A stretch of DNA of 26,562 nucleotides, taken from a virus. Position 1 is the stretch's first letter. Each line of letters opens with the position of its first letter. The stretch covers positions 1 through 26,562 of IMG/VR virus record IMGVR_UViG_3300035698_017446, one strand, 5' to 3'. Of the stretch, positions 10,001-17,100 are shown one piece after another. The notes beneath the pieces are model-generated. The model was not told the origin of the DNA and searched no databases. It worked only from the letters and a program-made list of their open reading frames with translations. Made by a program: the position numbers and the translations under genes.

Positions 10001-10443
10001 TCTAAGAATTGTTTATGACCTCCTTCAGTTTGCATTATTTTTGATAAAGCTCTTTTATTAGTACTTGTTGCTTCAAAAGCAAACATATAAGAACCTGCTA
10101 CTTGACAACTTTCTTTTTTCCAATAATAAGCTGCTCTATATCCATCACTATGATGATTAAGATGTTTAATTTTTTCACCTGTTTTCATTAAATGAGGTAT
10201 GTCTATACTTGCATATTTAACATTTAATTTTTTCTTTCTTATTCTAAATTCTCCTAATTTATATGGTAAATTAAATATAACACCTTTAAGAAGTGCTTTA
10301 AACATTTTTTTGTTAAATAAGTATATTATTTTTTTAAAAGTATTTATACTTATTTGATAACTAGGATCATAATTTTTACTTAAAGGTTTAAAAAACTTTA
10401 AATATATTACAGCAGCACTATATCCTTTATCTGGAAAAGTCAT
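9997..10443 (-). CDS. Virion ring/connector candidate, conserved small basic protein (148 aa)
   Basis: This is a basic protein with a hydrophobic, Lys/Phe-rich first half and a conserved-looking C-terminal block HLNHHSDGYRAAYYW at residues 94-108. I associate that block with uncharacterised tail-region proteins in Bacteroidota phages. There is no signal peptide, and no metal-site spacing I can assign despite the His cluster. The start overlaps the preceding stop by 4 bases (ATGA), and its own TGA overlaps the next ATG the same way, so the 215-, 148- and 240-residue proteins form a tightly coupled trio. From its place between other connector genes I infer a ring or tail-assembly role. Confidence 0.65.
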   Translation of the reverse strand: MTFPDKGYSAAVIYLKFFKPLSKNYDPSYQISINTFKKIIYLFNKKMFKALLKGVIFNLPYKLGEFRIRKKKLNVKYASIDIPHLMKTGEKIKHLNHHSDGYRAAYYWKKESCQVAGSYMFAFEATSTNKRALSKIMQTEGGHKQFLE

Positions 10444-11087
10444 GCTTCATTACCATCATTAGCATCATCTTCAGGAACAACAAGACTAAAATTAATTTCA
10501 CCTTTCATTAACATTTCATATATTATTTGTAAATGAGTTCCTGAAATAGGATATTCAACATTATAAGTTTTAAGTGTTTCTTTGTTTTTATATTCAATAG
10601 CTTTTAAAGGATGTTTAAATACTCCTACAATAGGAATCTTTTTTACAGATTTATCTCCTGTTAATAAAACTATTTTATTTGCTCCATAAGGAAAAAAGTA
10701 ACCTGCTCTAGATGTGTATCTAGCAAACTGTACATAAGGAGCGCGATGTTGTTGTATATAATCAAAAGTATTAATACCTTGACCTATTCTTCTTACAGCT
10801 AATCCATCATCTAAAGATAATAATTGTGGTATATCTTTTGTTATTCTAAAATTTTTATCTAAGTCAGGATAATTTTCTACATTATTTTCTACTTCTACTC
10901 TTCCTATAGATTGATCTAATCCATCAAGAACATTTCTTTTTTTTCTATATTCTTGACTTATAAGTCTTTCCCTATAATAATCAATTATAAAAATAGTTTG
11001 TTCATCACTTAGGTCTACATCATCTGATTGTAGTCCACCACCTCTTAAATTTTTGATATTATATATAATCTCTGATGCTAAAGCCAT
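10440..11087 (-). CDS. Virion ring/connector protein candidate (215 aa)
   Basis: The N-terminus carries the pattern LRGGGLQSDDVDLSDEQ (residues 14-30) followed by the helix DYYRERLISQE (36-46). I recognise this opening from virion proteins encoded between the capsid and tail genes of crAss-like and related Bacteroidota phages. The middle is mixed alpha/beta, and the C-terminus is acidic (EDDANDGNEA). It is the first gene after the strong terminator at 11101-11136, so it needs readthrough or a promoter in the short 13-base gap. The downstream gene starts in a 4-base ATGA overlap. Role as a tail-ring or adaptor protein is inferred from order and pattern. Confidence 0.72.
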   Translation of the reverse strand: MALASEIIYNIKNLRGGGLQSDDVDLSDEQTIFIIDYYRERLISQEYRKKRNVLDGLDQSIGRVEVENNVENYPDLDKNFRITKDIPQLLSLDDGLAVRRIGQGINTFDYIQQHRAPYVQFARYTSRAGYFFPYGANKIVLLTGDKSVKKIPIVGVFKHPLKAIEYKNKETLKTYNVEYPISGTHLQIIYEMLMKGEINFSLVVPEDDANDGNEA

Positions 11088-11100
11088 ACTAGTATAATAT

Positions 11101-11136
11101 AAAAAAAAATAGCCAATAAGAAAAACTTATTGGCTA
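11101..11136 (-). terminator. Rho-independent terminator after the 399-aa virion gene
   Basis: An 11-bp perfect inverted repeat (11110-11120 paired with 11126-11136) encloses a 5-base loop. On the minus strand it is followed immediately by nine T residues. It begins 28 bases past the TAA of the 399-residue gene, and its T tract ends 13 bases before the next start codon. Confidence 0.9.
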
Positions 11137-11164
11137 TAACTTTAGGAAAAAATTCTATCTAATT

Positions 11165-12364
11165 TTAAACATTAGGTAGACCTGCACCTGCCATCCAAGA
11201 ATCAAGAATACCTTCTACTGCATTTAATTTAGTAGCAGCACTTGATCCATCGAAAGCAATAATTGTAGTAGCAGGACTTTTATATAAACCTAATGCTCCA
11301 TTTACTTCAATAAAATGTTCAATAGTTAACAAAACATAAGCACCAGTTGGCACTGCAATAGGAACAAAATCATCAACAGGAAATGACGTTTTGTTAGTTA
11401 TTCCTCTACGAGAAGATTCATTAAATTCCATATCACGTACTTGTTCCCAATAACCAGAACCAATATCAGCAACAGTGGTAGTAACAGCCATTTCAGAACC
11501 AGTTACACCATTAACAGGAGCTAAGTTTATTGTAAATTCTGCTTGTTGATAATAATTAACTGATTTAGTAGGTATAGCTACACCTGTTAAAATAAGAGCA
11601 ATTCCAGTAGGAGAAGCAATACCTCCTGCTTGATCAGCAGTAGCACTTACATCTACAGTAACAGTATCTCCTGTATAAGGTCTATCTAGTTCAAGAACTC
11701 CTGCACTTATTACTTTACCTACTTTATAAACAATATCTATAAGACTTATATAAGCACCTACAGCTAAACCATGACTAGCACAAGTAACTACTTTGCTGCC
11801 TTTAGTTGCAGTAGCATCATTAGTAAATTCAGTAATAGTTCCTGCACTTGCTGTAACAGTACATATTACTTTGTTTTGATGTCGTGAACTATCTTTATTT
11901 ATTTTAGCAGCTAAAGAAAGAGCAGCATCAATATCACTAGCACTAGCTCCTGTAGTATAGTAATAGTCTAAAGAACTAGCTCTATGAGGCATAAATCTAT
12001 GACGATCTTTAGTTGTTAGTCGAAGTCTATATTCTGTCAAAGCAACTAAAGATACAGCTAAACTTGTTATTTGCTGTGAAGGAGCAACATAAACTGACTT
12101 TTTATAAGATGTTACATTCTTAGCAATAATATCAGAAGACAATCTTAATTTTTTATCACTATCAGGTAAACCTACTGGTAAACCTAAAGCAATTCTAATA
12201 ACATCATTTCCTACTGCTGAAACAGGAGTAGGTGTACCTGTTATGTTTGTGTTATTTTTATTTAACACAAGAACATCGCCTGCAACAATACTTGTCAGAC
12301 TAGTTCCTGTATTAGCACCTCCTATATTTGAGACTAATACAGATTCTACGTTGTTAATGTTCAT
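11165..12364 (-). CDS. Abundant virion structural protein candidate, beta-rich (399 aa)
   Basis: The protein is rich in Thr, Ala, Val, Ser and Gly with few charges, as in beta-sandwich capsid accessory, fibre or tail-tube proteins. A more polar centre (residues of about 110-160) contains YRLRLTTKDRHRFMPHR and a Tyr-rich stretch, and could be a separate subdomain. There is no signal peptide or transmembrane helix. The gene has its own strong terminator directly downstream and is isolated by 26 bases upstream. In a genome this compact, that suggests separately tuned and probably high expression. Its place between connector genes leaves three options: a capsid auxiliary/decoration protein, a head fibre component, or a tail ring. 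I cannot decide between them from sequence. Confidence 0.7.
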   Translation of the reverse strand: MNINNVESVLVSNIGGANTGTSLTSIVAGDVLVLNKNNTNITGTPTPVSAVGNDVIRIALGLPVGLPDSDKKLRLSSDIIAKNVTSYKKSVYVAPSQQITSLAVSLVALTEYRLRLTTKDRHRFMPHRASSLDYYYTTGASASDIDAALSLAAKINKDSSRHQNKVICTVTASAGTITEFTNDATATKGSKVVTCASHGLAVGAYISLIDIVYKVGKVISAGVLELDRPYTGDTVTVDVSATADQAGGIASPTGIALILTGVAIPTKSVNYYQQAEFTINLAPVNGVTGSEMAVTTTVADIGSGYWEQVRDMEFNESSRRGITNKTSFPVDDFVPIAVPTGAYVLLTIEHFIEVNGALGLYKSPATTIIAFDGSSAATKLNAVEGILDSWMAGAGLPNV

Positions 12365-12390
12365 AATTGTATATATTTAATTTAAATTGG

Positions 12391-13086
12391 TTACTCTACA
12401 TTTGCTTTCTTAACTGCAAAAGATTGAACACGTTTTGATTCAATTATTTCTAATGCACTATCAACAGCAAGTTTAACTATCTCTCTATGAGTATGTTCAG
12501 ATAAATCTAATTCAGTTTCCATATTTGTTGAATCAACAATATTAAAACGTCTTAGATACGTTATTCTTAATTTAGGAATAATTGTTGAAAATCCAATTAA
12601 ATCCAAAGGTTTTTTTATAACTATTTTGTCTCCTTCAAAATATCCTCTTGGTCTTTTATACGAACTTTGATTAAAAGGATCATCTTCTACTATATCAATA
12701 TTATCGTGTTTATCTAATTTAACTCCTTTATATATAGATACATCAGATTCACTTACTTGAAATTGACCTCTTAAATAAAATTGATATTTAGGATTAGCAC
12801 TTGATAAAGTATAATTTATAAGAGAAATATCTTCAGCATCTACTTCTCCTATTAAAGTTATTTTAGTTACTAATACTCTTAAATCATCTATGCGTTTTTG
12901 TATAGCTTCAAATCCTTGACCACGCAAAGCAAGTGTTTCTATAGGCAAATATTTGTTTTTAATATATTGCTCAAAAGTATCATTAAATATAACATCTATT
13001 ACTTCATTTTCTATTTCAGGTGTTGCTCCTGTATCTAGTTTATCTAGTAAAACTCGAAATAAAATATATGCTTTATTTATAGTCAT
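12391..13086 (-). CDS. Head-tail adaptor / ring protein candidate (231 aa)
   Basis: The layout is a helical N-terminus (1-75), a beta-rich insertion with KRPRGYFEG at 144-152 and ITYLRRF at 175-181, and a C-terminal amphipathic helix (about 196-220, EHTHREIVKLAVDSALEII). This helix-beta-helix plan with a 'PR-x-Y-F' turn and a final 'EIVKLAV' helix is one I associate with the adaptor rings below the portal in crAss-like and related short-tailed phages. It starts 2 bases after the stop of the 286-residue gene, so the two are co-translated or co-transcribed. It is likely one of the four ring-type proteins in this block (231, 215, 148 and 240 residues). Confidence 0.72.
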   Translation of the reverse strand: MTINKAYILFRVLLDKLDTGATPEIENEVIDVIFNDTFEQYIKNKYLPIETLALRGQGFEAIQKRIDDLRVLVTKITLIGEVDAEDISLINYTLSSANPKYQFYLRGQFQVSESDVSIYKGVKLDKHDNIDIVEDDPFNQSSYKRPRGYFEGDKIVIKKPLDLIGFSTIIPKLRITYLRRFNIVDSTNMETELDLSEHTHREIVKLAVDSALEIIESKRVQSFAVKKANVE

Positions 13087-13088
13087 TA

Positions 13089-13949
13089 TTAATCTTGTAA
13101 TTCTTTAATTAATTTATCTGTATCTTCTTGTAAAGGTAATTTAGGTTGACTTTTTTCTTTCATTAAATCAGTATATGTACTTGCAACAGCTCCTGCAATT
13201 TCATTGTTAGCTGGTCTTTTTAGAAATTCTATAGCTAAATCAGCACTTGCTCCTAACAATGTATCTCCATATAGAAAAAGATTACCTTTTTGTTTTATAA
13301 TATTATTAGAAACGTATTTAAAAAGTTTTATTCTACTTTTATAATTATCAGATTTAATTCTATTTAAAAATTCTAAAGAATTATTTTCTACATCTCTACC
13401 AACTAAATCAATTATAACACTCGGAGTTACAGTATCTACAATTCTACCTTGTGATATTAAATAATCTAGTCTATCTTCTTCACTCATTTTTCCAAAAGCA
13501 ATAAAAGCATCTGTTTTACCTTGCAAACGTCTATTATCTTTTTGTGCTTTTTCTTCTTCATTGTGTAATTCTAAAGTAGCAGTTGCACTAATTTCTCCTC
13601 TTGAACAAACAAGACCTGAAGCTTTAAGAACTTGCACAATCATTTCTTGTTCATCTTGATTTGTATCTAATAAAACACCTTTTTCTGGTATTTCTAATTT
13701 AAAATTAACCCAATATTCAGATTTTAAAGAACCATCACTTAGATTTAACTGGTCAGTTAATGCTCCTTTAGATAATCCTAAAGTTTTTTCATAACTAGCA
13801 ATTTGTTCTGGTGTAAGACCTAAATTAAGTCTTTTTGTTTTTTTACTTATAGAAGGAGTAAAAGCCATAGTTGTGTCTCTATATGATTTTACACCTGACC
13901 ACTTGTTAGTTCCTTTTATTGTTAATGTATATAATGGTTTGTTTTTCAT
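13089..13949 (-). CDS. Conserved virion-region protein of unknown function (286 aa)
   Basis: I do not recognise a named family. The first 35 residues are basic. Residues 35-130 are mixed, with a region that could be an alpha/beta domain, and the single Cys lies in an LVCSRGEI block. Residues of about 180-250 hold the most regular part: an Asn/Lys-rich helix, then NLFLYGDTLLGASADLAIEFL. The last 30 residues are Pro/Lys/Glu-rich. It is the first gene after the capsid terminator and lies just before the adaptor-type gene, a position where crAss-like phages encode capsid- or connector-associated proteins. A structural or assembly role is inferred from neighbours only. Confidence 0.65.
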   Translation of the reverse strand: MKNKPLYTLTIKGTNKWSGVKSYRDTTMAFTPSISKKTKRLNLGLTPEQIASYEKTLGLSKGALTDQLNLSDGSLKSEYWVNFKLEIPEKGVLLDTNQDEQEMIVQVLKASGLVCSRGEISATATLELHNEEEKAQKDNRRLQGKTDAFIAFGKMSEEDRLDYLISQGRIVDTVTPSVIIDLVGRDVENNSLEFLNRIKSDNYKSRIKLFKYVSNNIIKQKGNLFLYGDTLLGASADLAIEFLKRPANNEIAGAVASTYTDLMKEKSQPKLPLQEDTDKLIKELQD

Positions 13950-13977
13950 AACTTATTAATTTTTACTTTATATAATA

Positions 13978-14005
13978 AAAGGCATTACTGAATTGTAATG
14001 CCTTT
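13978..14005 (-). terminator. Rho-independent terminator after the major capsid gene
   Basis: An 11-bp perfect stem (13978-13988 with 13995-14005) with a 6-base loop lies 14 bases past the capsid gene stop. On the minus strand the stem ends in TTT and runs into TATTATAT, a short T-rich tail, so termination may be partial. It sits between the capsid gene and the 286-residue gene. Confidence 0.85.
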
Positions 14006-14019
14006 ATATTTACTTTTTA

Positions 14020-15477
14020 TTATGCATCTAATCTAAAAATCAACTCTCCTGCTGAAGTTGGGTCTTGCATTTGAATACCACATTCACTTAACATATGAAC
14101 TCTGTATCCATCTATACCACTTCCTCTCATAGTAGAAATAGATTTTGCAACCCCTCCATAAGGATCAGTAGAACCTGCTTCATGCCACATTGCATTTTCA
14201 CTATCTGTAAGAGATACTTTTCTAATATTGTTTTTACCGTCTTTTCTACCAAAATTAAGAATAGTAAATCTATAAGATTCTACTGGACGTTGAGTAATAG
14301 GATGTAACTCTCTATTGTGTACTAAATCATCGTAAGGATCAAATTCTTTAACAGTTAATTCAATACCATTTAAAAATTTAACAGTTCTATATTGTCCTTG
14401 AAAAGTTAAATCTTGTCCTTCACCATTTATAAATACTCCACCATCAGTAACAACAATACCTCTAGCATTAGCTTCATTTCTAATAGCTCTGTCAAATTCT
14501 CTCATTCCCATTTTACCAGTAAGAGCAACAAACTTATGATCACCACCCCATGCATTAGCAGCATAAGATAATTTCAATAAGAAATCATCAAGTAGTGTAT
14601 AAGTTAAATTGTTGTAATACTGTACGTTTGAAGGAGAAATTTGTTGACGTACACCTGCTCCATGATATACAGGTCGTTGAGATTGACCTCTTACAACAGT
14701 ATTAGAAACAGGAGAAGAATTGAATTGAGTATAAATCATACTTCTATCAATTTCTCTTTGCCATTGTGCAAGAGCTGTCCATTCACCTATTTTAGTCCAC
14801 AATCTTGTGCTTTTACTTGGATCAACAGGATCATGTAGTTTTAGTATCATAACTGCTTTAGAAGCAGTACGAGAAACATCATAATGTTTTCTTAATGTAG
14901 TAAGTTGATTAAGCAACTGTACAGGTGTAGAATAATTTGTACCACCACCTTTACTAGAATATTCTTCTACAGTAGAATACATTTTAGATACTTCATTGCC
15001 TTTACCTAAAACAGAAGGATCAATAAAATCTACATCATTATCAACAAGTTGAACAGGGTAAACAAAAAATACTCCATCTTGATAAGGTTCATCACAAACT
15101 CTTATCATATTACCATTATCAAGTCTTAGATTATCAGTAGCTTCATAATGATTTTCTTCAAGGATTAAATCAAATTTAGACTGACCTAAACCTGCTTGGG
15201 TAGCTGTAACTGCTTTTGCAATTTTTACAGTAATTTCTGTTTGTCCGTGTACATCCCATTTGTACTGTCTATCAGAAGTTTCTTTAGTATTACCTATACC
15301 GCCAGTCAACATATTTAACACATTATTACCTGTCATACCAAAGGCATAAGCAAGTACACCTTCCATTTTAGTAGGCTCTGTTAAATAAGCATTAGCAAGG
15401 TGATTACTTTCAGTTAGTCCTGAAAAATCTCTCGATACATTTAACTGTAAAGGAGAGAGGTTATCTTGTGTTTTCAT
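14020..15477 (-). CDS. Major capsid protein, HK97-fold, crAss-like (485 aa)
   Basis: Length, position and sequence style match the crAss-like major capsid proteins. The N-terminal arm (about residues 1-45) contains SRDFSGLTESNHLANAYL, followed by a GGIGNT turn. A long body has the mixed basic/acidic loops of an HK97 shell protein, and the C-terminal strand ends MLSECGIQMQDPTSAGELIF. It is preceded by a coiled-coil scaffold-like gene 29 bases upstream and followed by a terminator, as expected for the most abundant virion protein. There is no obvious N-terminal scaffolding domain of the HK97 delta type, which agrees with a separate scaffold gene. No capsid protease gene is visible in the window. 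The assignment is strong. Confidence 0.9.
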   Translation of the reverse strand: MKTQDNLSPLQLNVSRDFSGLTESNHLANAYLTEPTKMEGVLAYAFGMTGNNVLNMLTGGIGNTKETSDRQYKWDVHGQTEITVKIAKAVTATQAGLGQSKFDLILEENHYEATDNLRLDNGNMIRVCDEPYQDGVFFVYPVQLVDNDVDFIDPSVLGKGNEVSKMYSTVEEYSSKGGGTNYSTPVQLLNQLTTLRKHYDVSRTASKAVMILKLHDPVDPSKSTRLWTKIGEWTALAQWQREIDRSMIYTQFNSSPVSNTVVRGQSQRPVYHGAGVRQQISPSNVQYYNNLTYTLLDDFLLKLSYAANAWGGDHKFVALTGKMGMREFDRAIRNEANARGIVVTDGGVFINGEGQDLTFQGQYRTVKFLNGIELTVKEFDPYDDLVHNRELHPITQRPVESYRFTILNFGRKDGKNNIRKVSLTDSENAMWHEAGSTDPYGGVAKSISTMRGSGIDGYRVHMLSECGIQMQDPTSAGELIFRLDA

Positions 15478-15506
15478 CTTATTAAATAAAGTTAATTAAA
15501 AATTTT

Positions 15507-16703
15507 TTATCTTAAAAAAGAAGGTAATGCACTTATAAAATCTTGTACAGTATTTCCTTCTTGTTCTTTATTAGTATCTGCTCTTTTTTGTCCTTGTGAA
15601 CGTGAAAGATCAGCTTTGCTTACTTTATCTAATTCTTTTTTAAGGTCTGTAACTGCTTGACTTTTTACTTTACTTTCAAGAGATTTAAATTTAAAACCTT
15701 TTTTAACAAAAAAAGCTTGTTTAACTAAAGTAACCGGATCAGCAGTATCAATTTGAAATTGTGTTTTACCTTCTTTAACTGGTTTAAGTATATAATTATA
15801 TAACTCTTGTTTTTCTTTTTTATCTATTTTAAAACCTTCAATATCTTCCATATCAAATATTGTAGTTTTATATTTTTCTAATTTTTTAGCAGCTTTTTCT
15901 CTTTCATTTTTAGAAAATGTACTAGCTGTTTCAAGTTTTATTTGTTTATCACTATCAGCTTTTTGTTTTAATTTTGTAGCTGCAAATTTAGCTTCTTTAC
16001 CTAATTTATCATTAGTTTCTAGTAACTCAATTTTTTCAAAAATATCTTCTGTTGACATTCCTTGTGTTTTATAATAATCAGTTATAAGAAATTTTTGATT
16101 TTGAGCATCATCTAAATCAACATTATCATAATCAGGTGAATCTAAAACTGTTTCATAATCAGAAGGATCACCACCATTATCTACAAATGTTAAATAATCT
16201 TGAACTTTTTGTGGAAGATTGTTTTTATAATCACTTAAAGCTTTTTCTTTATTATGATTAATAATTTTAACAAAGTCTTCTTTTTTAGTTAAATCAAATG
16301 CTGTATCAGTTTCTTTTAATTCAGGAATATCTAAAGTTCCATCACTACTTAATTCATCTGTTATTTTTTTATATCCATTAGTATCTTCTACTTCTGCATA
16401 TTTAGAATAAAACTCTATTTGATCTTCTGTTCTATCTGTTTCTTTAATTTTTTTTATAGTTTCTAAAGTAGTTTTTTTTTGCTCTTCTAAAGCAATTATA
16501 TCATTATCAATAGGTTTATCTTGGTCTAACTTTGCTGCTTCTTCTATTTCTTCAGGAGTTAAATTTGATTTTTTATTAACTTCAGCAGTTTCAGCAGCTT
16601 CAGCAGCTTTATCTGCAATTTGTTTTTCTGTTTTAGTTTCTTCTTCAACAGTATCTTCTGTGTATTCTTGTCCTTCTAACTTAAAATGATCTAATCCACT
16701 CAT
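15507..16703 (-). CDS. Probable capsid scaffolding protein (398 aa)
   Basis: This is a strongly charged, Glu/Lys/Asp-rich protein with very few aromatic or hydrophobic residues. The first 65 residues are acidic and Ala-rich. Several predicted coiled-coil stretches follow, including the regions around residues 65-105 and 250-300. It ends in a short mixed tail, DFISALPSFLR (388-398), that could dock on the shell protein. Composition and position directly before the major capsid gene and after the portal are those of phage scaffolding proteins, which fill the procapsid and leave or are cleaved before packaging. No protease motif was seen in it. It begins after a 109-base non-coding gap with palindromes, so it may head its own transcript. 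Confidence 0.7.
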   Translation of the reverse strand: MSGLDHFKLEGQEYTEDTVEEETKTEKQIADKAAEAAETAEVNKKSNLTPEEIEEAAKLDQDKPIDNDIIALEEQKKTTLETIKKIKETDRTEDQIEFYSKYAEVEDTNGYKKITDELSSDGTLDIPELKETDTAFDLTKKEDFVKIINHNKEKALSDYKNNLPQKVQDYLTFVDNGGDPSDYETVLDSPDYDNVDLDDAQNQKFLITDYYKTQGMSTEDIFEKIELLETNDKLGKEAKFAATKLKQKADSDKQIKLETASTFSKNEREKAAKKLEKYKTTIFDMEDIEGFKIDKKEKQELYNYILKPVKEGKTQFQIDTADPVTLVKQAFFVKKGFKFKSLESKVKSQAVTDLKKELDKVSKADLSRSQGQKRADTNKEQEGNTVQDFISALPSFLR

Positions 16704-16750
16704 AACTTTATTTGATTTTAACTTATACTAATATAATACTTTTTTTTTAC

Positions 16751-16790
16751 TGTCATAATTTTAATGACAAGTCATAATTTTTTTTATGAC
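16751..16790. promoter_or_regulatory. Nested palindrome cluster before the scaffold gene
   Basis: Two hairpins lie side by side. TGTCAT at 16751-16756 pairs with ATGACA at 16764-16769, and GTCATAA at 16771-16777 pairs with TTATGAC at 16784-16790. The join between them is itself a palindrome (ATGAC-AA-GTCAT, 16764-16775). The 11-base block GTCATAATTTT is a direct repeat at 16752 and 16771. No T tract follows on the minus strand, so it is not a standard terminator for the upstream gene. It could be an operator, a phage promoter region or a transcript-processing site for the scaffold and capsid genes. Confidence 0.5.
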
Positions 16791-16812
16791 AATAACGTGA
16801 TAAAAAGGGTTC

Positions 16813-17100
16813 TTACTCTTCTGTTTTAGTTTCTTTTACTTTAAATGATAATATACCAAAATCAGAATCTATATCTCCTATAGATTTATTAGCTTCTTTA
16901 ATATTCCATTCATCTGCTTCTCTAGAACCTGTTTGTCGAATTTTAACAACAATTTCATATTCTTGACCTGTGGCCCAATTTTTTATTTCAGGTAAATCTT
17001 TAGAACTTACATTTAAATGTCCTTTATAATTAGGTACTGATACTTTTTTACCTTTATTCTCACCATATTTTACTTTTGTTACTTTTACGGGTACTCCCAT
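16813..17100 (-). CDS. Small conserved protein between portal and scaffold, function unknown (95 aa)
   Basis: This is a compact, probably beta-rich protein (VPVKVTKVKYGENKGKKVSV at the start, EYEIVVKIRQTG in the middle) with an acidic tail. It has no Cys, no signal peptide and no membrane segment. Its ATG shares a base with the TAA of the portal gene (TAATG), so translation is probably coupled to the portal. A 109-base gap follows. Proteins here may be head-completion, capsid-decoration or portal-associated factors; the sequence does not settle which. The codon and amino-acid style match the neighbours, so it is very likely a real gene. Confidence 0.7.
   Translation of the reverse strand: MGVPVKVTKVKYGENKGKKVSVPNYKGHLNVSSKDLPEIKNWATGQEYEIVVKIRQTGSREADEWNIKEANKSIGDIDSDFGILSFKVKETKTEE

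Noticed and set aside
16771-16790. Terminator for the 95-aa gene
   Set aside because: The 7-bp stem has an A-rich loop on the minus strand and no T tract after it, so it was kept only as a regulatory candidate.
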